Shown here piece by piece: positions 8,052-16,721 of a DNA stretch of 64,000 nt. Source of the stretch: Planctomycetota bacterium (GTDB taxonomy: Bacteria > Planctomycetota > UBA1135 > GCA-002686595); NCBI GenBank assembly GCA_020638835.1, contig JACKHV010000009.1:1-64000 (forward strand). The letters are read 5' to 3'. How positions within the stretch are numbered: the stretch's first letter is position 1; each line of letters starts with the position of its first letter. The notes beneath the pieces were generated by a model. That model was not told where the DNA came from. It searched no databases and worked only from the letters and a program-made list of their open reading frames with translations. A program made the position numbers and the translations under genes.

Positions 8052-8929
8052 GAGGCGTCCCCGAGCACGAGGTTGTCGATCAGGCGCACCGGCCCGAAGC
8101 GACCCGCGACGAGCGCGACAGCGCGCTCCAGGCTTCCGTGCGGCGCTTCGGGGCCCCACGCGCGCGGGTCGCGCAGCTCGGCGTACTCGAGCTCGAAGCC
8201 GGGTTCGGTCGCGAGGACCGCACTCAAGCGCGACGCGAGCGCGTCCGCGTCGCGCTCACCCGTCCCCCACAGCTGGTCGGCGGCGACGAGCGCGCGGTGG
8301 ATCACGGCGGCGCGCTCGCGGACGTCCGCGGGCAGCCGTTCGTTGCGCGAAGAGCGCGCCAGACCGTGCGGCTCGCGCGCGATCGGACAGACGCGCACTT
8401 TCGGACCGCCGCGACGCCGCGCGAGGTCGGTCACGACGAGCGCCTGCTGGTAGTCCTTCTGCCCGAAGTAGGCGTGCGTCGGCTGCACGACGTCGAACAA
8501 CCGGTCGACGATCGTCGCGACGCCTTCGAAGTGGCCGCTGCGGCACGCCCCCTCGAGGCCGGCGGCGGCCGCGCCCGGCTCGACGTAGTGCTGCGGCAAG
8601 AGGCGGCCGTCGGCGTCGAGTTCGTCCGGGAAGAACTGCGCGAGCGTCCCGGTGAAGACCATCGAGCAGCCGACGCCGTCCAACAACTCGACGTCTCGCG
8701 CGAAGTCGCGCGGGTAGTGGTCGAAGTCCTGCGCCTCGTCGAACTGCAGCGGGTTCACGAAGACGCTGACGCACGCCGCGTCGTTCTCTTCGAGCGCGCG
8801 GCGCACGAGCGAGAGGTGTCCCGCGTGCAGCGCCCCCATCGTCGGCACGAAGCCGAGCGTGCGCCCCGCTGCGCGCTGCGCCGCGCTCCACTCCGCCGCC
8901 GCCGCGGGGTTCTCGAGCCGTTCGATCAC
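8048..8929 (-). CDS. panC: Pantothenate synthetase
   Basis: Condenses pantoate and beta-alanine with ATP to make pantothenate. The 293-residue protein carries the nucleotidyl-transferase signature PTMGALHAGH (HxGH), FVNPLQF, the FGQKDYQQ segment and the RSSRNERL loop that closes the active site. The GTG start overlaps the folK TGA by 3 bases. No panB or panD is seen in the window. Confidence 0.95.
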   Translation of the reverse strand: MIERLENPAAAAEWSAAQRAAGRTLGFVPTMGALHAGHLSLVRRALEENDAACVSVFVNPLQFDEAQDFDHYPRDFARDVELLDGVGCSMVFTGTLAQFFPDELDADGRLLPQHYVEPGAAAAGLEGACRSGHFEGVATIVDRLFDVVQPTHAYFGQKDYQQALVVTDLARRRGGPKVRVCPIAREPHGLARSSRNERLPADVRERAAVIHRALVAADQLWGTGERDADALASRLSAVLATEPGFELEYAELRDPRAWGPEAPHGSLERAVALVAGRFGPVRLIDNLVLGDAS

Positions 8930-9423
8930 AGCACCGCCTCCGGCGCGCGCAAGGCCGCCACCTGGTCGCGCACGGAGCGACCGCAGCGCGGCAGGATCAA
9001 CGCGGGGTCGAGGTCCTCGAGCGGCTCGAGCACGAACAGGCGATCCTCCATGCGCGGGTGCGGCAGCTGCAGCTGCTCCGTGTCGCGCGTCTCGCCTTCC
9101 AGCAGCAAGAGGTCGAGGTCGAGCGTGCGCGGGCCGTTGCGCACTTCGCGCGCGCGGTCGCGGCCGTGCCGCGCTTCGACGGCCTGCAAGGCGGCGAGTA
9201 GGTCCTCGGCGGCGAGCCGCGTGCGCACGCGCGCGACGGCGTTCACGAACTCGCCCTGTCCCGCGGGCCCGCCGACTGGCGCCGTGCGGTGGAACCGGCT
9301 GACGGCGTCGACGCGCACGCCCGGCGTCGCGTCGAGTTCGACCAGCGCCGACTCGAGCGCGGCCTCGCGGTTCCCCAGGTTGCTGCCGAGAGCCACGTAG
9401 CCCCGGCGCCACGGGCCGTTCAT
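8926..9423 (-). CDS. folK: 2-amino-4-hydroxy-6-hydroxymethyldihydropteridine diphosphokinase
   Basis: Pyrophosphorylates the pterin precursor of folate. The 165-residue product shows the family hallmarks: ALGSNLGNRE near the start, FHRTAPVGG, EFVNAVARV, the RNGPRTLDLDLLL motif and LPHPRMEDRLFVLEPL. The ATG at 9423 overlaps the stop of pssA (ATGA). Length is normal. Confidence 0.95.
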   Translation of the reverse strand: MNGPWRRGYVALGSNLGNREAALESALVELDATPGVRVDAVSRFHRTAPVGGPAGQGEFVNAVARVRTRLAAEDLLAALQAVEARHGRDRAREVRNGPRTLDLDLLLLEGETRDTEQLQLPHPRMEDRLFVLEPLEDLDPALILPRCGRSVRDQVAALRAPEAVL

Positions 9424-10304
9424 CCCGCCTTGCGCCTCTCGGCGGGTTCGACCGGTACGTCGCGGCGCACGCGCTTCAGCACGAAGCGCACCGCGCCGCC
9501 GAGCACGAAGGCGTTCGTCAACAGGAAGAGCACCGGAACGGGCGCCGTGTACAGCAGGAAGCCCGCGAAGACGACGCCGACCAAGGTGTAGAAGGTCCCG
9601 CGCTCGCGCGTGAGGAAGGCGCCGGCGTGCGCGTACGGGACGCGGCTGACCATCAGCAGTCCGTAGATCGGCAGCATCAACGCGAGCAGCGGCGGCACCC
9701 ACGACAAGTACGGCGTCCAGTCGACTTCGCGCATCCAGTCCATCACCCAGCCGAAAGGCGTGGGCGTGCCCTCGGCGCGCTCCAGCTCCGGCGAGCGCAG
9801 CAACATGTAGACCCAGATCGTCGAGACGATCGCGCCGGCTGCCGCGGGCGACGGCAGTCCCGAGAAGCTCTCGTGGTGCTCGGCCTCGTGCTCGGTCTCG
9901 AGGTTGAAGCGCGCGAGGCGCAGGATCGCCATCAGCGTGAAGGTCGCCGCCGCGGCGAAGTGCAGGCGCGGCGAGCCGGCGTAGCCGACCAGCGGCCCTT
10001 CGTGCTCGATCAGGATCTTCGCGAGCAGCGCGGGGGCGGCGCCGAAGGTGACGGCGTCGGCGAAGGAGTCGAGCTGCGCGCCGAAGTCCGAGAAGGACCG
10101 CGTCAGGCGCGCTACCTTGCCGTCGAGCGCGTCGAACACCATCGCGAGGAAGATCAGTCCGCAGGAAGTCTCCAGCTTGCGGTAGAAGAGTTCCGGCTGC
10201 TGCGCGCTGTACGCGAGCGCGTCGATGCCCTTGTTGATCGCCAGCAGACCACAGGCCGCGTTGGCCAGCGTCAGCAGGTTGGGGAGCATCGAGATCGGCT
10301 TCAT
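9420..10304 (-). CDS. pssA: CDP-diacylglycerol--serine O-phosphatidyltransferase
   Basis: Makes phosphatidylserine, precursor of phosphatidylethanolamine, at the inner membrane. The CDP-alcohol phosphotransferase motif DGxxAR(x8)GxxxDxxxD is complete (from DGKVAR to DSFAD). Several hydrophobic segments follow, and the tail is basic. The ATG at 10304 was chosen because the CDP-OH signature then lies at the usual distance from the N-terminus; upstream extension is Arg-rich. It is the first gene of the minus-strand cluster, and its promoter probably lies in the 161-base divergent gap before the next plus-strand gene. Confidence 0.92.
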   Translation of the reverse strand: MKPISMLPNLLTLANAACGLLAINKGIDALAYSAQQPELFYRKLETSCGLIFLAMVFDALDGKVARLTRSFSDFGAQLDSFADAVTFGAAPALLAKILIEHEGPLVGYAGSPRLHFAAAATFTLMAILRLARFNLETEHEAEHHESFSGLPSPAAAGAIVSTIWVYMLLRSPELERAEGTPTPFGWVMDWMREVDWTPYLSWVPPLLALMLPIYGLLMVSRVPYAHAGAFLTRERGTFYTLVGVVFAGFLLYTAPVPVLFLLTNAFVLGGAVRFVLKRVRRDVPVEPAERRKAG

Positions 10305-10465
10305 CGTGCGTCGCGGAGGCCCGCGCGGGGCGCCGCGAAGGGCCGTTTGTAGCCGCGGCCCCCCGCGAGCGACAAGAGCGGAGTGGATTGTGGTGGAATG
10401 AACGTGCCGCGCGGGCGTAATGCGGCGCTCGCCCGTTCCCGACTCCGCCCGAGGCCGAGGTCCCC

Positions 10466-13400
10466 ATGCCGACTCCCCGCACGAGGCGCGACGCACTCCC
10501 GCGCACGCGCCGTCTCGCCCGCCGGTCCCCCGCGCTCGCCGCCCGCTCCGGGCGCGCGCTGAGCCTGCTGATCCTGCTGCTCGTCCTGATCATGCTCGGA
10601 GTGGGTCTGTGGTACGCCCTCGGGACCGGCTCGCCGAGCGAGGAGCTGACCGCGGTCGAGGAAGCCGCCGACAAGGCGCCCGCCGACCGGAGTCTGACGC
10701 TCGCGCCGCCGCCCGACGCGCCCGGTCCACCGTCCGACGATCGCGAGGAACTCGACCCGGCGGCGACGACCGACGCGGCGGTCCAGCAGACGCCGCCGCA
10801 CCTCGACGAGACGATCGAGCGCGTGCGTCTGACCGGGCGCGCGGTCCTGCCCCCGAACACCCCGGCCGACGAGCACGCGCTCGTCATCGCCGTCGGCCGC
10901 GAGATGACGCACCAGGCCCTCGCGTCGACGCCGTCCCCCATCGAGGAAGCGCTGCGCGACCACGGCCTGCACCACTTGCTGCTCGCCGTCGCCGAGCTCG
11001 ACGAGGATGGCAACTACGCGATCGATGTGCCCGAGGACCGAGACGTGATCCACCTCGCGTTGATCGGTCGCTACGTCGCGCCGCTCGTCACGATGCGCGT
11101 CGACGTGCCGCAGGCCGGCGAGCTGCCGGTGCTGACCGCGGAGCTGGGCGCGTGGATCACCGGGCGCGTCGTGTTCCCGTCGGGCGTCGCGGTGAACGCG
11201 AAGCTGCTCGAGGACGCGGAGGTCGAGCAGGGTCCGGACGTCACGGGCGGCTTCGACGCGATGTCGATCTCGAGTACGGCAGCCGAGCGCAAGGTCGAGC
11301 TGAGCGACGACGGCGGCTTCTCCATGCACGCGTTGATCGAACCGGGGCGCAAGGGCATCGCCTGGCAGCACGACGACTACGCGGGCGGCCTGATGCTCGG
11401 TCTCGATCCCGAACCTGGCGAACACCTCGAGCTCGAGCTCCGTTACGAGAACGGCGGCGTCGTCGCCGGACGCGTCACCGATGACCGCGGGCGCCCGATC
11501 TCCGGCGTGGAGGTCGGCATCCGCTACCGCGGCGCGCTCGGACAGATGGTCGGCAAGCTACGCAAGGACGAGAGCGACGACGACGGCCGATTCCGCCTCG
11601 AGCACCTGCCGCCCGGCGAGTTCCAGCTGCGCGCGGAGCACCCCGAGTGGAAGACGAGCCGCCTCGACGTGAAGGAAGCGCTCGCCGCGGGCGGCAAGGT
11701 CGAGGGCGTCGAAGTCTTGATGGACGCGGGCGCGCGCTTCGTCGGCACCGTGCTCTTCCCGAGCGGCGACCCGGCCTCCGGCGCGCGCGTCACGGCGAGC
11801 GTCGACTTCAGCGGTGAGGTCGGCGGGCTCGGCACGGGCGTGGACCCGGAGGACGGTGGTTCGACGAACTGCGACGACGCGGGCGCGTTCGAGATCCGCG
11901 GACTCGGCGGCGGCAAGTTCCACCTCGAAGCGAGCGTCGATGTGCTGGAGGGACCGAACGCCGGTTCCTGGGGCCTGCGCCGCAGCGGCATGCTGGCGAC
12001 GGGCGAGGAACTCACGCTCGAGCTCGAGAAGCTCGCCGCGCTGCGCGGCTTCGTGGTCGACCGCCGCGGCTCGCCGGTCGCGAACTTCGAAGCGCGCGGA
12101 ACGCTCGAAGGCAGCGGCGCGATGTTCGGCGTCGGCGCCGAGCGCAAGCAGGACCACGTGACCGAGTCCACGGACGGACAATTCCGCCTCAGCGGTCTGC
12201 GCCCCGGCACCTGGCAGGTGCGCATCACGGCGGAAGGCTACGCGCGGTCAAAGGTGCAGGAGATCGCGCTCCCCATCCCCGACGACGCGCCGCCGCTCGT
12301 CTTCGAGCTGCAACCGTCGGCGACCGTCGAGGGTGTCGTCCTCGACTCCCTCGGAGAGCCGGTGTCGGGCGCGCGCGTCGCTCTGCAGCTCGAGCTCGCG
12401 GAGCGCGTGCAGCAGCAGATGGAGGGTGGCGGCAGCGCCGCTTTCTCGGGCAGCGACGGGCGCTTCCGGCTGGAAGGTCTCGACCCCGGCCCCGCCGCGC
12501 TCGAGGCGACGCGCGAGGGATTCGCGGCTAGCGAAGCGGTCGCGATCGACTTGACCGCGGGCGAAGTGACGCGCGACGTCACGCTCGCGCTCCGCACCGG
12601 CGGCACGCTGACCGGCGTCGTGCTGACGCCCGAAGGTGATCCGCGACCCGGTCGCTCGGTGATCCTCCAGCTGATGCCGAGCGTCGACAAGCAGCACATC
12701 CTCGAGTCCGGACCCGACGGCAGCTTCGCGAAGGAGCACCTCGAGCCCGGCAGCTGGCAGATCGTCGTGATGGCGAACATGATGACGCAGGGGGCCGACG
12801 CCGCGAGCGAAGAAGGCGTCGCGCAGACGCTCGGCGACATGATCATCGAGCGCGTGACGATCAAGGAAGGCGAGACGACGCACGTCGTGCTCGGCGTCTC
12901 CGAAGGCCGGCCGATCGAAGTCAGCGGGCAGGTCACGCACGCCGGCGAAGGCGTGTCGAAGTCGATCGTGTCCTTCGTGCCGGAGGACTCCGAGAGCATG
13001 GGCGACCTGAAGATGGCCGTCACCGACGGTGAAGGTCGCTACCACGTGACGCTGCAGCGCCGCGGGTCGTGGCTCGTCACCGTGCAGAACAGCGTGTCGA
13101 CCGGCCGCCAGAACTCGATCGAGTTCTTGGAGCGCATGCCCGACGAAGGCGAGACACTCGACCTCGACCTCGAGCTCCCCGGCGGACGCGTCACCGGCCG
13201 CGTGCTCGGTCCGCAGCACAAGCCCGTGGCCAACTGCCGCATCACGCTGAACGTCGAGGGCGGCATCTCGTACGGCAGCTTCCTCGGCGGTCACTACACC
13301 GAGACCGTCACCGACTCCGAGGGTCGTTACGAGATCAAGTTCCTGCGCGCGGGTCGCTACGCGATCGCCGCGGGTGGTCCGGAGCTGGGCGGCATGTTCG

Positions 13401-14038
13401 GCGACGACGCTCCCTATGGACGCACCGTGCGCGGCGGCGTCGAGGTCGGGGACGGCGAGTGGCTCGAGGGGATCGACTTCGAGCTGAAGGACCCGGGAGA
13501 CCTGCAAGGCGTCGTGCTCGACGTGACCGGACAACCCTTGCCCGACGCAGCGATCTTCCTGCGCGACGCGGCGGGACGCATGGTCGAGCGCTTCTCGCTC
13601 GTCGCCACCGACGGACGCGGTGCGTTCACCTACCGCGGCCTCGCCCCCGGCACGTACACGGCCTTCGCGCGCAGCGCGGGGCTGGTCAGCGCGACGAGTC
13701 GACCCATCGAGATCCGCTCGGGCTCGGTCTCGAACGTCGAGCTGCGCATGGAGGAGGGCTGCGTGGTCCTCGTCAAGGTCGAGGACAGCTCCGGCGTCGA
13801 GGTGCGCGCGCGCATCAGCATCGTCGACGAGGACGGGCGCGAGCACACCGGCGCGATGTCGATGTCCGAGATCATGGAGCAGTTCGGCAAGGGCTTCTCC
13901 TCGAAGGAGCAGCGCGTCGGCCCGGTGCCGCTCGGTCGCTACCAGGTGCGCGCGGTCGCCGAGGACGGACGCGAGGTGTCCCGCCCGGTGTCCTTCCTGC
14001 GCCCCGGCGAGCGCAGCGTGCGCCTGCGCTTCAAGTAG
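10466..14038 (+). CDS. Membrane-anchored protein of tandem carboxypeptidase-regulatory-like domains
   Basis: 1190 residues. A basic N-terminus and one transmembrane helix (about residues 32-54, LSLLILLLVLIMLGVGLWYA) anchor it; the rest should face the periplasm or exterior. A chain of roughly nine to ten beta-sandwich repeats of the CarboxypepD_reg type follows, each opening with V-x-G-x-V and a small-residue turn (GVVAGRVTDDRG, VEGVVLDSLGEPVSGA, LTGVVLTPEGDPRPG, LQGVVLDVTGQPLPDA) and later a GxYxFxxLxPG-like strand. No peptidase or transport domain is present, so a binding, spacer or adhesive role is inferred. It is divergent from pssA. Confidence 0.8.
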   Translation: MPTPRTRRDALPRTRRLARRSPALAARSGRALSLLILLLVLIMLGVGLWYALGTGSPSEELTAVEEAADKAPADRSLTLAPPPDAPGPPSDDREELDPAATTDAAVQQTPPHLDETIERVRLTGRAVLPPNTPADEHALVIAVGREMTHQALASTPSPIEEALRDHGLHHLLLAVAELDEDGNYAIDVPEDRDVIHLALIGRYVAPLVTMRVDVPQAGELPVLTAELGAWITGRVVFPSGVAVNAKLLEDAEVEQGPDVTGGFDAMSISSTAAERKVELSDDGGFSMHALIEPGRKGIAWQHDDYAGGLMLGLDPEPGEHLELELRYENGGVVAGRVTDDRGRPISGVEVGIRYRGALGQMVGKLRKDESDDDGRFRLEHLPPGEFQLRAEHPEWKTSRLDVKEALAAGGKVEGVEVLMDAGARFVGTVLFPSGDPASGARVTASVDFSGEVGGLGTGVDPEDGGSTNCDDAGAFEIRGLGGGKFHLEASVDVLEGPNAGSWGLRRSGMLATGEELTLELEKLAALRGFVVDRRGSPVANFEARGTLEGSGAMFGVGAERKQDHVTESTDGQFRLSGLRPGTWQVRITAEGYARSKVQEIALPIPDDAPPLVFELQPSATVEGVVLDSLGEPVSGARVALQLELAERVQQQMEGGGSAAFSGSDGRFRLEGLDPGPAALEATREGFAASEAVAIDLTAGEVTRDVTLALRTGGTLTGVVLTPEGDPRPGRSVILQLMPSVDKQHILESGPDGSFAKEHLEPGSWQIVVMANMMTQGADAASEEGVAQTLGDMIIERVTIKEGETTHVVLGVSEGRPIEVSGQVTHAGEGVSKSIVSFVPEDSESMGDLKMAVTDGEGRYHVTLQRRGSWLVTVQNSVSTGRQNSIEFLERMPDEGETLDLDLELPGGRVTGRVLGPQHKPVANCRITLNVEGGISYGSFLGGHYTETVTDSEGRYEIKFLRAGRYAIAAGGPELGGMFGDDAPYGRTVRGGVEVGDGEWLEGIDFELKDPGDLQGVVLDVTGQPLPDAAIFLRDAAGRMVERFSLVATDGRGAFTYRGLAPGTYTAFARSAGLVSATSRPIEIRSGSVSNVELRMEEGCVVLVKVEDSSGVEVRARISIVDEDGREHTGAMSMSEIMEQFGKGFSSKEQRVGPVPLGRYQVRAVAEDGREVSRPVSFLRPGERSVRLRFK

Positions 14039-14039
14039 C

Positions 14040-14164
14040 GAAGCACGGGACGGGAAGTACGGTACCGCGTTCGTTTTTCCAAAATAAGGGCACCGGCGCC
14101 TTCGGCGCCGGTGCCCTTATTTTGGAAAAACGAACGCGGTACCGTACTTCCCGTCCCGTGCTTC
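14040..14164. repeat. Perfect 61-bp inverted repeat with bidirectional terminator core
   Basis: Bases 14040-14100 are an exact reverse complement of 14104-14164, with a 3-base loop (TTC). The inner part is a GC stem flanked by AAAATAA on the left and TTATTTT on the right, a classic two-way intrinsic terminator. It lies between two convergent genes that end at 14038 and 14166. The outer roughly 40 bp of each arm also match perfectly, far more than termination needs. Confidence 0.93.
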
Positions 14165-14165
14165 C

Positions 14166-16415
14166 CTAGCGGCGCCCGCGGTCGAAGCCGTTGCGCTTCT
14201 CGCGGAAGGGCGAGTCGCTGAAAGCCTCGCGACCGCCGCGCGGTTCGCGTTCGTAACCGCGCTGTCCGCCACCGCGCTGGTAGCCGCCCCGGTTCCCGTC
14301 GCGTTGGTCGCGTCCACCGCGTTGTTCACCGGCGCCGCGGTATCCGCCGGAGCCGCGCTGATAGCCGCCGCCCCCACCACCGCCGCGCTGGAACCCGCCG
14401 CGTCCGCCGCCGCTCTCGCGGCGCTGGTACGCGTTCCGTCCGCCGTCACGCTCGGAGTCGCCGCGCGGCGGTGCGCCATCACCCCCCGACATGAAGTCGC
14501 GGCGGATGCGGATGCGCGGATCGCGTTCGTCGGGGAGCGCGGCCTTCGCCTCGAAGTCGCGCGCGACGGCGTCCGCGACCTCGAAGGTCGTGCCGCGCGG
14601 TCCCATGTCGATCGCGCCGACGTCGCGCGAGGTGATCTCGCCGCGGCGGCAGATCAGCGCCATCAGGCGACCGGGCGTCGCGCCGTACTGGAAGCCCCAG
14701 CTGACGAAGAAGCGCGTGAAGCCTGGCTTGTTGCGTTGGAAGCGCTTCGCGGGGCGTTCCTCGCGCGGGCCGTCGCCGCGTTCCGGGCGGTCGTTGCGCT
14801 CGTTGCGGTCGTAGCGTTCGCTGCGCTGGAAGCGCTCTTCGCGCTCGCCGCTGCGCTGCGGACGCTCGTAGCGCTCGCTCGAGCGCTCGGGGCGGTCGTG
14901 ACGGTCGCGCGGACCGACGGAGCGCACCGCGATCGGTTCGCGCGCGTGCGTCGGACGGGCGCGCTCGACGAGCGCGGCGACGACTTGCGCCGGATCGCGG
15001 TCCTCGAGCAGGAGTCGCGCGTTCGCGAGCTGTTCCTCGGTCGCCTCCGCGCCGATCGCCTCGCGCAGGCGTTCCGTGTCGCGCTTCGCGAGCTCGGCGC
15101 GCACGTAGTCGGCGCTCGGCAGGTCGCGCCACTCGAGCGAGACGCCCTCGTCCTCGAGCAAGCGCTCGATGCGGCGACGACGGTTCGCCGGCGCGAACAG
15201 GATGCTGGTGCCCTTGTTCCCCGCGCGACCGGTGCGGCCGGCGCGGTGCACGTAGTTCTCGCCTTCGCTGGGCGGCGCGTAGTGCACGACGACTTCCACG
15301 TCGGGCACGTCGAGTCCGCGCGCGGCGACGTCCGTCGCGACGAGCACCGACACCGTGCCGTTCTTGAAGGCCGCGAGCGTGCGCGTGCGCTGCGCCTGCT
15401 GCAGGTCGCCCGACAACGCGAGCGCGCCGAAGCCGTCCTTCGCGAGGCTCTCCGACAGACGCGCCGCGTCGGCGCGCGTCGGCACGAAGACGAGCGCGCG
15501 GCCGCCCTCGGCGAGCAGCAGCGTGTTCACGAGCACGCCGTAGCGGTCGTCGCCCTGCATCACGTGTCCGATGTGTTCGATGTCCTCGTTCGCCTGACCG
15601 AGCTGCGTGCCCTCGATGCTGTGCGCTTCGGTCTGGTAACGCTCCGCGAGGCGCGCGACGCCGGGCGGGAAGGTCGCCGAGACCATGTGTGTTCTGCGAT
15701 CGGCGGGCGTCGCATCGAGGATCGCTTCGAGTTCGTCGCGGAATCCCATGTCGAGCATCTGGTCCGCTTCGTCGAGCACGACCTCGCGCACGCCGGAGAG
15801 GTCGAGCGCGCGGCTGCGCAGGTGGTCGACGAGACGACCGGGCGTGCCGACGAGGACGCGCGGTCCGCGCGCGAGGCGCTTGCGCTCGTGGAACACGCTC
15901 GTGCCGCCGGTGACGCACTCGACGCTGGCGTCGGGCAGCTCGGCGAACAGCCAGTCGAGTTCCTCGCGCACCTGCGAGGCGAGCTCGCGCGTCGGCGCGA
16001 TGACGAGCGCGCGCGGGATGTTCTTCTCGCCGCGCTCGGGCACGAGCGACGGCGCCATGACGATCCCGAGCGCGACGGTCTTGCCGGATCCGGTCTGCGA
16101 GGTGATGCGCAGGTCGCGCCCCTTCTCCACCGCCTCGAGCGCCGCGATCTGGACCTGGGTCAGCTCGCGGAAGCCGCGCGCCGTCATCGTCGCGGCGAGC
16201 GGGTCGGGCAGGGCCGCGAAGGGGCTCGACGGTTCGGTCTCGGAGGCCTCGTCCGCCTCTTCTTCGACGTCTTCTTCGGACTCCGCCGCGGACTCGTCGG
16301 AGAGGTACTGTCGATCGTCTTCCTCGGAGGACTCGATCGACGAAAACAGGGAGGGCTCGGCGGACACGCCGGCTCCGTTCCCGAGGGCCTCCTCGGGGTC
16401 GTGCTTGGACTTCAT
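14166..16415 (-). CDS. DEAD-box ATP-dependent RNA helicase with RGG-rich tail
   Basis: Unwinds or remodels RNA, probably in ribosome assembly or RNA decay. 749 residues. An acidic N-terminal extension (residues 20-65) is followed by the helicase core: SQTGSGKT (motif I), PTRELA, TPGRL, DEAD (II), SAT (III), ATDVAARGLD (V) and HRAGRTGRAG (VI). Next come an Arg/Glu-rich linker, a DbpA/CsdA-like RNA-binding domain (FVSWGFQYGATPGRLMALI) and a Gly/Arg-rich tail that resembles eukaryotic RGG boxes. The ATG at 16415 is preferred; an upstream start at 16523 would add a low-quality stretch. Confidence 0.93.
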   Translation of the reverse strand: MKSKHDPEEALGNGAGVSAEPSLFSSIESSEEDDRQYLSDESAAESEEDVEEEADEASETEPSSPFAALPDPLAATMTARGFRELTQVQIAALEAVEKGRDLRITSQTGSGKTVALGIVMAPSLVPERGEKNIPRALVIAPTRELASQVREELDWLFAELPDASVECVTGGTSVFHERKRLARGPRVLVGTPGRLVDHLRSRALDLSGVREVVLDEADQMLDMGFRDELEAILDATPADRRTHMVSATFPPGVARLAERYQTEAHSIEGTQLGQANEDIEHIGHVMQGDDRYGVLVNTLLLAEGGRALVFVPTRADAARLSESLAKDGFGALALSGDLQQAQRTRTLAAFKNGTVSVLVATDVAARGLDVPDVEVVVHYAPPSEGENYVHRAGRTGRAGNKGTSILFAPANRRRRIERLLEDEGVSLEWRDLPSADYVRAELAKRDTERLREAIGAEATEEQLANARLLLEDRDPAQVVAALVERARPTHAREPIAVRSVGPRDRHDRPERSSERYERPQRSGEREERFQRSERYDRNERNDRPERGDGPREERPAKRFQRNKPGFTRFFVSWGFQYGATPGRLMALICRRGEITSRDVGAIDMGPRGTTFEVADAVARDFEAKAALPDERDPRIRIRRDFMSGGDGAPPRGDSERDGGRNAYQRRESGGGRGGFQRGGGGGGGYQRGSGGYRGAGEQRGGRDQRDGNRGGYQRGGGQRGYEREPRGGREAFSDSPFREKRNGFDRGRR

Positions 16416-16721
16416 GGTTTCGAGCGGCAGCGCCGCCGGGCTTCTGGGCGGTAGGACCGCCGGGGGGGAACACGAGAGCCCGGGAAACCGAAGTCGGCTG
16501 CCTCCCTCGGAGGAGCCGTTCACAACCCACCGCGCTTCCGGATGTTGCCGGGTGCGCTCATCGAGACTTCAGTCGGGTCGGGCGAAGTCGGCCACCCTAA
16601 CCGCGCGGGCCGGCTTCGCGCAAGCTCCGAGGCGCCCAATCCGCGCCGCTCGGCGTTTCGCCCGCGAGATGCGGCCCAGGGCGTGGAGCGTTCCGCCGCG
16701 GGACGGTACGCTCCGCGCGTC
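16416..16721. other. Divergent intergenic region, helicase / eno
   Basis: 306 bases without a convincing gene between two divergent housekeeping genes. It must hold both promoters, but I could not pick out reliable -35/-10 boxes or a riboswitch fold. Confidence 0.5.

Noticed and set aside
7051..8159. Longer N-terminus for ispE beginning at 8159
   Set aside because: The extra 36 residues are Arg/Pro-rich and lie within panC. The GTG at 8051 overlapping the panC stop fits the family start and the pattern of the other genes.
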